NCBI GenBank assembly: GCA_015680685.1
Contig: MNCI01033658.1
Coordinates: forward strand, 248,001 to 312,000
From: Gnetum montanum
Lineage: Eukaryota > Streptophyta > Gnetopsida > Gnetales > Gnetaceae
Direction: 5' to 3'
Length of the DNA: 64,000 nt
This document shows, in pieces, positions 1 through 11,772 of this stretch; within the stretch, counting starts at the first letter, position 1; the number at the start of each line of letters is the position of its first letter. The position numbers were made by a program, and so were the translations under genes. A model generated the notes under the pieces. That model saw nothing but the letters and a program-made list of their open reading frames with translations, was not told the origin of the DNA and did not search any database.

Positions 1-1637
1 TTACTTACTAAAGCACTCGTGTCAAGGGAATTAGAGTGGTTTTCTATCTATTGGTAGAGTTCTTTTCAGACCTCTTCAGCATGCCGGCGGATGGGGTTGG
101 AGTGACTTTGGATAGAGTGCAAAAAGAGGCCCATGTGGTTCGCGAGATGGAGGAATGGCTAGGTATACCCAAAGGTGCTAAGGGTTTTCCTATGCAGGGA
201 AAATCAAAAGTAACCAAAGTAAATGAGTTGTATCTATTGTTTAGAACACGAGTGTTTCCTAAATCCCTGTCTCAAGTGAAGACTTTTGGGGTAGAATTTA
301 TGCGTATCATGCGTACGATTCTGGAGACTGGGGTACGTTACAATTGGGCTCAGTTTTTACTTTTGGGTTTCCATGGGGAGATAGTGAGATTGCGTTCAAA
401 TGTTGAGGCACAGTCCCATTTTACCTTTGCATTCTTTTCTAGTTACCTGCATCGGCTAGCCGAATTTCTAGTAGTTCACGTGGGCAACGAGTATGTGTTA
501 AGGGATCGTGGCCAAATATCTCACCCGTGGATTAGCCATTTGTTTGAGGTGATCAAATCTCAAGATGCCCCTGAAGGGATCGATGAATCAGTCTCTATTA
601 CAACGGGGGGATCCCCTGGTCACTCAATTCACATGCGTGACAACGTAGGGCCAGATTTGGATGGTGTGCCTTATACTTCCAGGAGAGCCGATCGAGTGAT
701 CAAAGAGACAATCAGGAAGGCGAAATCTAGAGCTCAAGAACCTAAGCACTCTAGAGAGGTTTCTCCAACTATAGATGAGCCAAGGGTGAAATGCATATGA
801 TTTAAAATATCTACATGGGGTAAGTAAGCATGATTCATTCATTTATCCATGTTTTATCATCATTATCCTATTTTATTTTATCATTTATGAAAAATTGATG
901 TCGGACTCACGAATGTCCTTAGAGCCAACTCCTGAAGTAAGAAAGGAGGGGTTAGCATCAATCCTGAAGGAGGAAGAGATCCCAACCAGCCAAGATGGGG
1001 AGGAAGAGGCAGGTAAGGATGAGGTAGAAATTCCTATCCCTTCGAGGGAAGAAATGAAATAAGGAGCAGAATTCACCATGGAGAAATATCACGCTGGTGA
1101 AACGGCTAAAGCTGATGAGATGTTTGATGATTTCTACGTAGGAAGGTTAAACCTTGGCACCCCTCCGAATCAGGGAGAGGAGAGGGATTTCGGTATGTTT
1201 TCGTAATTATGTTTACTTGGGGTTTGAATTATTTCATTTTCATTATTTAGATTTTGGACTTTGTATTTTTGGATTTTCATTATTTAGATCTTGAATGGGG
1301 CCAAGATGAGAAGAATCATAAGCACCATTATAAAAAATCGTTAAAGAAGGTATCCATAGAGAAGCATCAACTGGAAATTTTCGTAGAAGTTTTAGGCCTA
1401 CGGTCTTCGTTTGATGCCTTTGCTAAGCACACTATGGTAGAGATGGAATCTCCCAGGTGAGTAATCACCATAGCTTCTAGGGAGGTTTCTGTTGCCGAGT
1501 TTCCTCTTAAATGTCCTACTTGGTCTGTTGTGGACAAAGGGAAGGCATTAGCCAATGTTGATCTAGGCCTAGATGGAACCAACTAGGCAAGTGTCCCTGA
1601 AGAAGAAATCCTTCATCGGCTAGAGTTTGGTCTAAGG
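1..1637 (+). pseudogene. Accessory antisense gene of Tat-like element, copy 1 (partial)
   Basis: This is the 3' part of the accessory gene found at 11773-16164 and 39451-43808. The open stretch 36-800 carries the middle module: an EEWLG motif, then FRTRVFPKSLSQ, a YNWAQF stretch, a SSYLHRLAEFLVV segment, and SQDAPEGIDES near the end. A later exon at about 1290-1460 matches the lysine-rich coiled-coil exon of the other copies (EWGQ, then NHKHHYKKS, then a DAFAKH stretch). The last homology is an acidic EEEILHRLEFGL block ending near 1637, where the copy stops against an inverted copy. Several exons between 800 and 1250 are poorly preserved. The 5' part lies outside the window. Function is unknown; gene-family membership is clear from alignment by eye. 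Confidence 0.65.
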
Positions 1638-3620
1638 GGATCTAAGATATACAATAACCTATAACGACTGAACAAAGTGTGGGTACCTTGAGGTAGACTT
1701 TCTTGATGGCTACTTATCCAACTATAGGAGGGTCTCCTTTGTTGGGTGTGGCCTAGTGATTTTTGCCCTAGAGAATCCCACCATCTCCGTAATGTATTGC
1801 TCCACCCTATTCGCATCCCAAACAATAGTTGGTGGACAATCATCCATGTTGTCATGGGAATAGGATGACTATGATGTTCTTAGATGTGCCTTTGTCATAA
1901 TTGAATATGACTCCTCAATCCCCTTTGGAGGGTCCAGTGCATGAGTGGTGATGATCAAGTGCTTAACCCATAGTTTGGATAGCTACCTACAATCCTACAC
2001 AACCCAACGCCCACTATCCATGATCACCAGGAACTCTACAAGCCTTCATAGATAGGCTACAAAGAAAGTGAAGTGAAAGTGAGACCTCGCATGGATGTTG
2101 TTATGAAGCCTAGTAGCTTGTAGCCTAGCGATGATAGAATAGGCCTAGTTAAACTTGGTGCCCTTCCCTATGAACTCTCACATCACCTACGCCTACTCCA
2201 CCCCAAGGACCTTTCTTTGGAAGAGTAGCTTAGGAATGGTGTAGGCATGAAAAAGAGGGTAAAGCCTTCAAACCTCAAGCACAGGCATGTTCCCAACCAC
2301 TATGCCTTTATGAGAATGAGTGGTTCCTAGCTACTCTTCAATCTCTTCCCTTTGGTCTACCTCTTGGTTAGGCTTGTCAATGATTGATGGATCCTCAAAG
2401 GAGAGGCCAAAAAAGTTAATGAAGAAAGCATCATTGAGGTCCAAGACTACCCTCACTTCATGAACACAAGTAACAAAATGGTAGGCATCATGGCTGAAGG
2501 AGTCAATGATAATCACCATCTTGACCATTAGTGTGCTTAGGCTGAGGGCCAAGAAAAGGCCCATCAACCTAACATATGTAAGACAACTAGTTAGAGCCTC
2601 TAAGGCCTAATGGTATTGCCACTCCTATGCCCCCTCTGCATCACAATACTTCAGAATGAGGGTAGCCTCACTATGGCTAGTGGCGATCACTGTTACTTCT
2701 CGTAAAGCAATGGCAACTATAACATAGACAAACGTAATGTTAGCATCATGCAATCAATGCATGCATGGGAACAAGTAATAGAAGTCAAGCCAACATAACA
2801 AATAACCATATGGAATAAATAGTGTGCATGATGCAGGTGGTGGCACAAAAAGCTCTCCGAAGATAGGCTTACCACTAGGCCATCCCTCCTTAAGCAAATC
2901 GTAGGTCTGACACCACTTGAATGCCTTTAGGTACTAAGAGTGGTAGTTCTCTAAGTTCTCTTCCTCCTATTCAATAAATGCCTCTCGAAATCTTGGACTA
3001 GAGGAAAATATCTCTAGCATGATATGGGTCAAAGAAAGAGCTCCTGTCTCATCATGAACTCCCTCATCATCAACTTTAAACTTGACATTAGACATTTGTA
3101 GTTAGTAGATAGCCAATCTAGCATGATCAATAATAGTGAGACATAACATAAAGCAAGATCACTTACCCTCTGACACAATATAAAATCCTAGGTGTGTTTT
3201 GGAAGACTGTATACACGTGCATGGTAATGAAAAAGGTGTTGTTCTTGTTATAACAAGAGAAATCTAGCATGATCTAGATCCTGGCTAAGGGATGAATGCT
3301 CTTGGGACGTAGTCTCATGCCACCTACTCGATCACCACTAGTTATGGGCTCATCAGGCATGAATCTTAGTATGTCCTAGTTTTCCCTGGTCAACAACATC
3401 TCAGTGATGGTGCTTGTAGCCTCCATTGCCAAGTGTGATCACATGATTATACTAAAGTGCTATAATAGGTAAGCTAGGAATTCAAATGTCCTTGGCTGAA
3501 ACCACATCACCTAATGACCCAACTTCATGTTAAGTGCAAGTGTGTTGGATACAGGTTGGTTGATGTAGGATAGGATGCCAATGAGCTCCATGAACACTAT
3601 GACAAGTTTCAATAGCACCC
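1638..3620 (-). pseudogene. Accessory antisense gene of Tat-like element, copy 2 (inverted, degenerate)
   Basis: Read on the minus strand, this region repeats the order of the accessory gene. At about 3600-3380 there is a HAD/FCP1-like block (KLVIVFMELIGIL, then MWFQPRTFEFLAYLL and a HFSIIM strand). At about 3340-3180 there is the second half, with RPKSIHPLARI and then YNKNNTFFI. At 2567-1700 there is the middle module: DSFSHDAYHFV, then DLNDAFFINFFG, then EEIEE followed by a stop, then LYPLFHAYTIPK, then a DPPKGIEESYSIMTK stretch. A CTATAG splice-acceptor-like site precedes the first block near 3613. Many stops and frame breaks are present. It indicates a plus-oriented element fragment into which element A was inserted. 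Exon 1 was not identified but should lie near 4250. Confidence 0.6.
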
Positions 3621-3698
3621 TATGACTATAGGATAGCAAACAAATGTAGCGTTAGCACACAAAAAATTGTATTTTGACATAAAATATTAACCTACACT

Positions 3699-3738
3699 TA
3701 GCAAATTTAGCAAATTTAGCAAATTTAGCAAATTTAGC
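3699..3738. repeat. Short tandem repeat, 9-bp unit AGCAAATTT
   Basis: Four consecutive, nearly perfect copies of the unit AGCAAATTT lie in noncoding DNA upstream of accessory copy 2. No function is apparent. Confidence 0.9.
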
Positions 3739-4109
3739 TCAAAATGGCATAACTTAGAAATATATCCTTAGGGTCCCCATGGGGCCCCATGAGCATAGGA
3801 CATCAATACACATTTGATGCACTTGGTGCTCATTGGGGTACAACACTAATGTAGCATTAGAATTTTACTTCACATTTTCACTATTTGCACGAACCTACTT
3901 TGCATGTTTTAGCATCCATACAATCAACTTACAAAATTAGCATTCTGGTGAAGTTTTAATGCATTCAAAATTTTGTTTCACATGAGACATTTTTACTATT
4001 GGAATTTTTACATTTCCTACATTTAGCATCCTAGTTTTACACTTAGTAATATTTTCAACTTTTCTCAAAATTTTCCTAACTCTAAGTAGCATAGCCTGCG
4101 ATTTGAAAA

Positions 4110-4325
4110 AATTCTAGCTATCTGGTACGCTCCATAGGGAGCGTAGTTAAAAAAAATCACGAAATTTCCTAATTGTTGGCTATGCTCCCCAGGGAGCATA
4201 TCCCCAAAAATAAGCAAAAAACCAACAAAAAATTCTATCTTTCAAGAGCATAGCATCCCACTGCATCCAAAAACTAACCAATTTTAACAAAGTGTTGGCT
4301 ACACTCCCTAAGAAGCATAGCTGCT
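4110..4325. repeat. Array of three palindromic GCTAYGCTCC/GGAGCRTAGC motifs
   Basis: Three imperfect inverted repeats occur at about 4125, 4180 and 4290. The clearest is CTATGCTCCCCAGGGAGCAT near 4181. Each could form a stem of 8-10 bp. They lie in AT-rich noncoding sequence between accessory copy 2 and element A. The word CTACGCTA/TAGCGTAG also recurs in the family-1 LTRs, so this may be an old LTR or leader segment. Confidence 0.6.
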
Positions 4326-4905
4326 AGCACTTGAGCATCCATCACCATGTTTCTTTCACCATGCTACCTAGTACTATTGTGCATTGATGACATGTGTTGG
4401 GGTACTTGCCATGGCCATGGCCTTGGTGATCTTCCTAGCCCCACTCACCCCCTCATCATGGTCATCGTCCCTATGGCCATACTATTGTCCCTTTCCTCTT
4501 CCCTATCGCCTTCTCCCTACATGTCCTTGTGATGCCGAACCCTAACTTTGCCCTTGCCCTACATTGCCCCTACATCATACAATAACTAATAGAGAAATCC
4601 TATCCCAAGGCCACAACTATTTTTAGCCATAATGACTTAACCCTTATCCCTATTCTTTGCTTGCCAAACCTTACAACCAAAGCATGAAACTGCGGCACAC
4701 TGTTATGCTGCCACTACCCTCACCCATGTACCAAAAAATAAAAAAAGAAAATAAAAATGAAACAAATGAACCTTGTCCATGCATGCCCTAGCCATGATCA
4801 TTTTCACCCCATTCTATGTCCTCCACGTGGAGTGGCTCCTAGTGAGGAAAATCCCAGTCCACTACTAGGACAAGACCCTCATTTTTTCTCTCTCTCCCTC
4901 ACCCT
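4326..4905. other. Noncoding flank left of element A
   Basis: No protein similarity is recognised. It contains C-rich pyrimidine stretches and an A-rich run near 4733-4760. Small open frames here have no recognisable domain. By position it would be the region upstream of accessory copy 2, interrupted at 4905 by element A. Confidence 0.4.
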
Positions 4906-6178
4906 TGTAACAACAGAAAATGTTGGTCTCTGGAAATACCGAATAGGAATCCACATACACAGTTCTAACCCCAGATCCATGCGAGGCCCGTGCTGGAGAA
5001 GATGAATTCAAGGTTCCCTGAACAGTCTTGTTGATCAGACAGGGACTTATTTGATCAGTAAAACCTTTCTAATAATCGGATGGCAAAAGGGTAATCCCAA
5101 CGAGGGGATATAATGTCGTTAAATCTGAAAGTAATTGAAAGAAATGTAGATTATTTAAAGCGATTGCAAAATCTGTATAAATAGGATGCAAGAAATCAGA
5201 TTTATAGAGAATGAAATCCCAAGATCTGGGATTTAACTTATGAACAAAGTATGCTGAATACGATGATTACAGGTGGATTTTGGTTTGGATGAAGCACATG
5301 CCAGCAGCAAGAATGTTATTGAAAGAAGAAACAAGAAAATATCCATCTACCTTGTTCTAGCTAATCTGGGCACCAGGAATTTAGACCCGAGGTAGAATGT
5401 CTATTAGCCAACTATTTCTGATCAAGGGTTCTTGCCAATCACCTCCAATGTTCTCATGATCGTTGATCCTCTTTTGCTCTCTTGTTAATTCTTGAAAGAA
5501 ATTTTCTTGCCCCCCTTCTTTTTTTCTTTCCCTTTTTTCAATCCTTGTCAACTGGAGAATTTATAAGGTTAGGGTCAGGAGAAAACACGGTTTAGATGAT
5601 GCATGTCTTGAACTTATAAAATGTTGTTGACTTGATGTGTTTGTGTTTGAAACTTATAGCGCCACGCTGCATTACGCTCTGAAACGTAATGCATCGTAAA
5701 CAACTCTCATAGGGGTTTTGTTGTTGCTTACATTATGCTACGTCACACTCGATTATGATGCATAGTGTAGCTCAGCGTAAAGTAGCGAACCTGCTGAGCT
5801 GTGTGGTACACTGCAGATTATTGTTTAAAACTTTAAGATTTTGCTGGCCGATCGAAGTCATGAATCCCATCATCTTTGTTACTATGATAGAACTACCTTC
5901 TGGTCATTACGCTATGTTAAGCTGTGTTATGCTATGTTGCGTAATGTGCCAGAAGTTAATATTTCATAGAAAACTTGTAAAGCTTTAAAGGACTACCATC
6001 GTGCATCCCTTGTTTTGTTCTGTCCTTTGTAGTTTATTTGCACTGTCGTGCGTAGCATGACACAACTGGCACTTTAGCCAAAAATGGAACTTGCTAAGCT
6101 GCGACTTGTTGCCAATCCTTGTCTAAATCACAAGGCTTTGCTAAACCATTGAGGTCTCGACATTTTCATGGTGTTTCA
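4906..6178 (-). repeat. 3' LTR of element A
   Basis: On the plus strand it runs from TGTAACAACAG to GGTGTTTCA, so the element-sense LTR begins TGAAACACC and ends TACA. It aligns over its whole length to 20454-21736. A minus-strand TATAAAT box lies at about 5559-5566. The middle (5660-5960) is rich in TAGC/TACGCT words. Confidence 0.85.
5559..5568 (-). promoter_or_regulatory. TATA box in element A LTR
   Basis: The minus strand reads CCTTATAAAT. The same site is present in the other LTR near 21108-21116. Its place inside the LTR fits a U3 promoter. Confidence 0.5.
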
Positions 6179-6192
6179 ATGGCCCCTCTTTA
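6179..6192 (-). other. Polypurine tract of element A
   Basis: The minus strand reads AAAGAGGGGCCAT immediately before the 3' LTR. The same tract adjoins the 3' LTR of element C at 33803-33816. It would prime plus-strand DNA synthesis. Confidence 0.75.
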
Positions 6193-7404
6193 TTGATGTT
6201 TAGAGGACTTGCCTGAAAGACATCAACAAAGAATACGAATCACCGAAGAGGTAAAGGTACCAACAACATCCATCCTCAATTGCTCAAATGTCACTCTGTC
6301 AAACCTGGAAGTGCAAAGGTGAGGGGGGGAAGAAAGCATAGGAGGGATTTTTACAGAAGTGAGAGGAGGGAGGTTCGAGGAAGAATCAAGCATGTGATCA
6401 TGAACCTTTTGCAAACAAGTCATTAGGCATATTTTCGTGAGTGTATTTGCAAGAAGTTACACTGCCACATTGCATATGAAGGGCATGCATGGACGAGTTG
6501 TGTTACGTCTGCATGGCCTGGATGAGTTGTTTTACATCCATTTTGCCAAGCCCCTCCCCTTTTTTTTTTGTATTACATTCCATTAGGTGAGTTGTGTTAT
6601 GCCAGTCCATGGACATGAAGATGCGAAAGAACTTGATTGAATGTTCATGCTTTGTACAAACAAAGAGAAGGGTAAAGATGGTCGTAAGGATAAGGGAAGG
6701 GGAAAGCGAAGTAGGGTATCTGACGGAGGGAGAGGTAGGGTTTGCACTCCAAGCAGCCAGGCTAATCTGAGTAGCCACTTTAGAATGTCATGACACTTCA
6801 CCTTTTGATGAATGCATTTTTGATCAACGGTATCATAACAAGTAACCTGAAAAATGTAAGAGAGAATAGAGAGTAAAAGCAATCATTGTAATTGCTAAGG
6901 AGGGAGGCTGTCAAAACAAGTGTCATCCCAAGAGAAAAGGAGAGTGGAGGCCATGAAAGAGGAACCACAGAAAAGAGCAAGGGTTCCTATGTTGATGCCG
7001 CAGTTCATGCAACTGCTGTCGATAGCCAGATTCATCTTGCTCCATCGACTGGGAAAAGAACCAATCAGGTGAACCTACTAAGCTAGAATCTGGTGACGGC
7101 AATGGGTGAAGGCTACTGAAACCATGGATGGCCATAGTTTCTTTAAGAACCCAAGTGGCGAAGTTGATCCCAGGAGGTGCAACTAATGAGTGGCTATCAT
7201 AGCAACATCTCTGAGGGATCAGTAGCATGCCTTTCGATGTATCTGAGGAATCAGTAGGATGCCAGTGAGATAACGGCATTCCGTCTGCTCCAACGTCTTA
7301 CCTGTTCCATCTAGTAGGGATGCAGTGAAAGAGTGATCATTCTTGCCTTCTTCATGGATTATCTATTGAAAAATTTCAATTTTGATTCTTGGTTGACTAT
7401 TGTT
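6193..7404 (-). other. 3' noncoding region of element A
   Basis: It lies between the minisatellite and the polypurine tract. It aligns in patches to 33817-34800 of element C, for example the block containing CAAAGAATACGAA near 6228. A GAGTTGTGTTACRTC-like motif repeats at about 6497, 6526 and 6592. Short open frames on both strands show no recognisable domain. Confidence 0.5.
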
Positions 7405-7735
7405 GCTGGTTTTAAGCCTCAGTAGGCCGTGGTCCTGGTTTAAGGTCTGGGCAGACTGATACTTGCTAGTTTTACGTTGTAGCGGATGGTGGATGTGCTA
7501 GTTTATGGTCCCAACAGACCATGCTGTGGATGTCAGTTTTATGTCATGACCTAAGGATGAGTTTGTGCTAGTTTAGCATCTTAGCAGACATATTCTTACC
7601 TTTCCAGTTTCATGTCATGGCGGACGGTCGGAAACTTTGTTAGTTTAGCGTTGTGGCGGACATGTGTAGAAAGTGCCAGTTTTATGTCATAGTGGACGTG
7701 TACAACTTTGCCAACTTTAAGTCGTAGCAGACATG
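7405..7735 (-). repeat. 3' minisatellite of element A (about 10 units of ~35 bp)
   Basis: Diverged tandem units share a core like CTAGTTTAAGGTCNNAGCAGAC followed by a variable spacer. Equivalent arrays lie at 22570-22870, 34809-35100 and 63770-64000, always with the orientation expected for the stretch between integrase and 3' LTR. Confidence 0.8.
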
Positions 7736-7766
7736 TGTTACCTTTATGCTTAAGATGAGTCGATGT

Positions 7767-10700
7767 TTAGATGTAGTACCGCTTCAGATACAGATGATTC
7801 ATTGGATTTGGGTGTTCATTGCCATCGATATCCGCTAACTTGAATGCTCCGTTGCCGTATGCGTCGATGACCAGGAAAGGGCCCTCCCAATTTGTAGAGA
7901 ATTTTTCTACTGGTTCATGAATGGCCTTGAGAACTAAGTCTCCTTTCCTGATTGATCATTGACGTAGATGGTGTTGATGCTTCTATCTCTTTTTATCCTG
8001 ATATCTTTTGATGGTGTCAAGCATTTGGATGCACTTCTCCTCCACTATGTTCAAATCCACGATCCTAGACTCATTATGTTGAGTCTCATTTATAATCATG
8101 GAGAGGACCATCCATAATGAGGGGATTTGCAATTTCAAGGGCAACACTACTTTGGATCCATAGACTAGGCTATGGGGAGTCTTGTTTGTAGCTATTCTGC
8201 ATGTCGTACGATACGCCCATAGCACATAGAGGATTTTCTCGTGCCATTGCTTTTTGTTGTTACTAAGCATCTTTTTCATCAAGTTGATGAACACTTTGTT
8301 CATTTCCTCTACTTGACCATTCTCTTAGGGGTAATAGGGTGAAGAAAAAGATTGCTTGATACCAATATTATCGCAAAAGAATTTGGTTTCTGTACTACTA
8401 AATTGTGGCCCGTTGTCAGTCACAATAGTCATAGGGAGGCCAAATCTGGCTACTATGTTGTCTAAGATGAAATGGCAAACCTGTTGGAATGTAATCTTCT
8501 GTATGGGGATAGCCTCGACCCACTTCGTAAAGTACTTAGTAGTGGTGATAATGAAGCTCTGTCCCACGGAATATTTAGGCGTAATGGGACCTATGATATC
8601 TAGTCCCCATCGTTGGAATGGCCAAGTGATCTATGTAGTGTGTAACTTGGTTGGTGACATGTGTATTAAGTTTGTGTAAAGCTGGCACGTGTCACATGTC
8701 TTAACCTTAGTAAGATAGTATTTTTCCATATACAGCTAGTAATACCCTAGGCATCTGATTTTAGTAGCCATAGCTCACAAGGCTACGTGTCCTCCACATA
8801 GCCCCTCATGGACTTCGCTAACTATTCATTGTGCTTGGTCATTATTAACGTAGGTTAGCAATACCCCATCGAAAGAGCATCTATAGAGAGTACTGTCTCC
8901 AATGATGACGTATTTCCTGACACGCTTACATACTGCATCCTTTTGCACATGTGTGAGCTCGTGCGGTGGTTCGCCATGTAGAAGGTAAGTCTTAATGTTG
9001 TCATACCATTCTGGCATTCCTCCCATGTTTAATGAAGAGATTTGTGCTACTTTAATGACAAGGTCTATACATTCTATCATTAAAGCAGGCCAAGTGGCAA
9101 ACAAGTGTGGTGGCACATTTAGTGCCAGTGTGGCTCGTGCATCGGCTACAATGTTTTTGTTACGTGGCACGTGTTGGGCATCAGTTGTCACAAATTGCTT
9201 CAAGAGATCTTTAGCGATATCATAGTAGGGCTGAAAATGCACAACTTTATAGGCATAGATTTCTATGATTTGATTAATGACGAGCATCGAATTGCTTTAG
9301 ATTGCCAAGTGTTGGACGTTGAGATCTCTAGCTATCAACAGTCCCTTGAGAAGCCCCTCGTACTCTACCATATTGTTTGTATAGGGGAAAGTCAGGCGGT
9401 AAGCTAATGGACGCACATCCTCAGGGGAAAGAGTAATAACAGTAGTAGCATTGCCACCTCTGATAGTTGAAGCTCCATCGAAATACAACATTGCTTCAAG
9501 GCCTGTTGATACAGGGCTTAAACTATGGACATGTTCATATGGAAATTCTGGCTCTATCATAGCTTGATCATGTATAGGCGATGTTGCTAGTTGGTTAGCT
9601 ATAGCTTGACCTTTGGTGGATGATTGACCAACATAATGTAAATTGAATTTGACTGTGATAGCCTTCTAGCAAGCTATTTTACTACTCTCATAAAAGTTGT
9701 TTGAGATGGCTCGTAGAACATTAGTTTTACAAATTATGTTGACTTGGCTGCGGAAAAGATAGTGTCTACATTTCTTAAGTGCGAAGACCAAAGCCAAATA
9801 GTTAGTCTCCACTTCGTTGTATCTTATTTCGTATGCAAATAGAGCATGACTTAGATAATAGATAGGGGCTTCTGACCCGTCGTTCCTTTCTTGGCAACGT
9901 AACGTAGCTATAGACATGTCTGAGTTAGCTAGATAAATGTAAAAAGGCTTATCCGCAACTCCTTTTTCAAGTTGTCAAATGCACGCTGGCAGTCATCAGT
10001 CCATTCACAATTAACACCCTTCCTAAGGAGATGTTGCATAGGATATAATTTATCTATTAATTTTGAGATGAACCACCTGATAAATTGCAGTCTACCTTGC
10101 AACCCACGTAGTTCCTTGAGATTTGTAGGTGGCATTAAATCAATGATGGCTTTGACCTTGTCGGGGTCAACTCAGATGCTAGTCTTTGATACCACGAACC
10201 CCAACATGCATCCGGTTTTGACTCTGAATATGCATTTCTTTGCGTTGAGACATTAGTCATGCTTGAGACACCGTTTAAGGACTAACTCTAAGTCTTCTAA
10301 ATGATCTTCCAACTTTACAGACTTGATAGCTATGTTATCCACGTAGTCGTTCAATCTTCCTAAGAGGTAATCGCTAAAGATGTATGTCATGGGTCGTTGA
10401 TACATTGCTCCAGTGTTTTCTAGCCCGAAGGACATCATAGTGTAACAGAAAGTCCCCCAGGGTGTCATAAATGTTGTGGTCAATTGATGTTCCGGGTTAA
10501 TACGAATTTGATTATAACCTAAGAAACCATCCATAAAGGATAGAAGTGCATGACCGACCGTTGTATTGATCAATTGATTGATACTCAGTAACGGGAAATT
10601 ATCCTTAATTGTGGCTTTGTTCAAATCTCGGAAGTCTATGCAGATGCATATTCCTCTCATTTTCTTAGAGACAACTATGATGTTGCACACCCAGTCAAAG

Positions 10701-11180
10701 TAATCAATTGCGCAAATGAAGCCAGGTTGATACAGCTTGGTGATTTCATTACACACTGCTAGCATGATTTCTGGCTTAATCTTTCGTGCCTTCTATTTAA
10801 CCGCTTTGACGCATGGGTCTAAAACTATGTTATGCTATATTAATCTCGGGTCTAATCTCAGCATGTCTTCGTATGACCATGCAAATATAGTAGCGTTATT
10901 TTGGAGTACTTGCATTATGCCACTCTGCATCTGTTGGTCCAGGGGGGAACTAACCGTAAGAGTCTTACTTTCACCTTTGTGCGTAACCACAAGGATCTCG
11001 TTGAGAGGGTCCTTGATCACGTCACCAGCTTCCAGGTCTAGAGTTCAAGCTAGATGTTCTGTCTAGTCTAGGGATATTTCTAATGTTACTATGGTTGCAT
11101 CACAAAGGGAAGGGTCTGTTCTTATTAGCATGTGATTGACCTATCTAATGATTTCCCGATATGGGCCTGCTAAGGCTAGG
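7767..11180 (-). pseudogene. pol: Element A pol: RT - RNase H - archaeal-type RNase H - integrase
   Basis: RT spans about 10835-9930, with IDFRDLNKATIKD, LLSFMDGFLGYNQI and the catalytic box at 10334-10345 reading YVDN instead of YVDD. The native RNase H follows at 9917-9666 (IYYLSHALFAYEIRYNEVE). The second RNase H of archaeal type is at about 9510-9110 (YFDGAST, then NNMVEYEGLL). Integrase follows with a core at 8567-8330 (TDNGPQF) and the segment ENGQVEEMNK after a stop near 8325. A GPF-type C-terminal module (NWEGPF) precedes the terminal NHLYLKRYYI before the stop at 7767. One frame change occurs near 9920, at the RT/RNase H boundary. The start is unresolved. The family is recognised with confidence; this copy is dead. 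Confidence 0.85.
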
Positions 11181-11772
11181 GGTGTGAATAAAGCTGCATT
11201 CATTTGCAAATTTCCCTGCAAAACTGCCAAAAATGAAAGTTTTTACATTGTTTTTTGCCGATCTATTGAAATGATAAAAGTTTACTTTCTTTGCATTAGA
11301 GTTGCATATTAGAAAAGCTTCCAGTTAAAGGTCTTGGTGAACCACCACAAATATGCATAGTCTGTGAGAAGGTGGCGAAGAGATAAAAGATGTAACATGG
11401 CTTGTCTAGTGTACTGGAGTAAGGAATTTAAATTTTTGTACAGACTGTAGTTAATGTTAACCAGATTATGAGGTGATAAGCTATGGATTAGTTTAGGGTC
11501 ATTTCGAACTGCAGTTCATACAATATCTATGAAATTAATGCCCCGATCTTCACGTTTTATGTCATACTGACACTGGCATTTCGAGAAAGTTCCACATCGA
11601 TCAGGCATAAAATAAAATAAAATCAGTTAGTCCCAAGCATTTCATTTATAAACCAATGGTTCATGCTCAAAATAGGCCATAGATATCGTGAATTTGAATC
11701 TAGCTATAGTAGGAAGGGAGCGGAAGCGAGGCGTAAACAGACAATTTCGTGAAGATTTACTCAATTGCAACT
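11181..11772. promoter_or_regulatory. Divergent spacer between pol and the accessory gene of element A
   Basis: About 590 bp separate the 5' end of pol (minus strand) from the first ATG of the accessory gene (plus strand). No protein domain is seen. A TTTATAAACC stretch near 11645 is a possible TATA element for the plus-strand gene. If the accessory gene is transcribed, its promoter should be here. Confidence 0.35.

Noticed and set aside
2331-2567. Independent membrane-protein gene on the minus strand
   Set aside because: The residues align with the middle module of the accessory gene (DLNDAFFINFFG block), so it is a piece of copy 2.
6503-7279. Open frames on the minus strand between element A integrase and 3' LTR as an extra gene
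   Set aside because: No known domain, overlapping frames of equal length, and no matching frame at the same place in element C.
8356-8679. Plus-strand open frames over the pol region of A (and 35699-36025, 38261-38671 over pol of C)
   Set aside because: They are opposite-strand shadows of well-recognised integrase and RT coding sequence.
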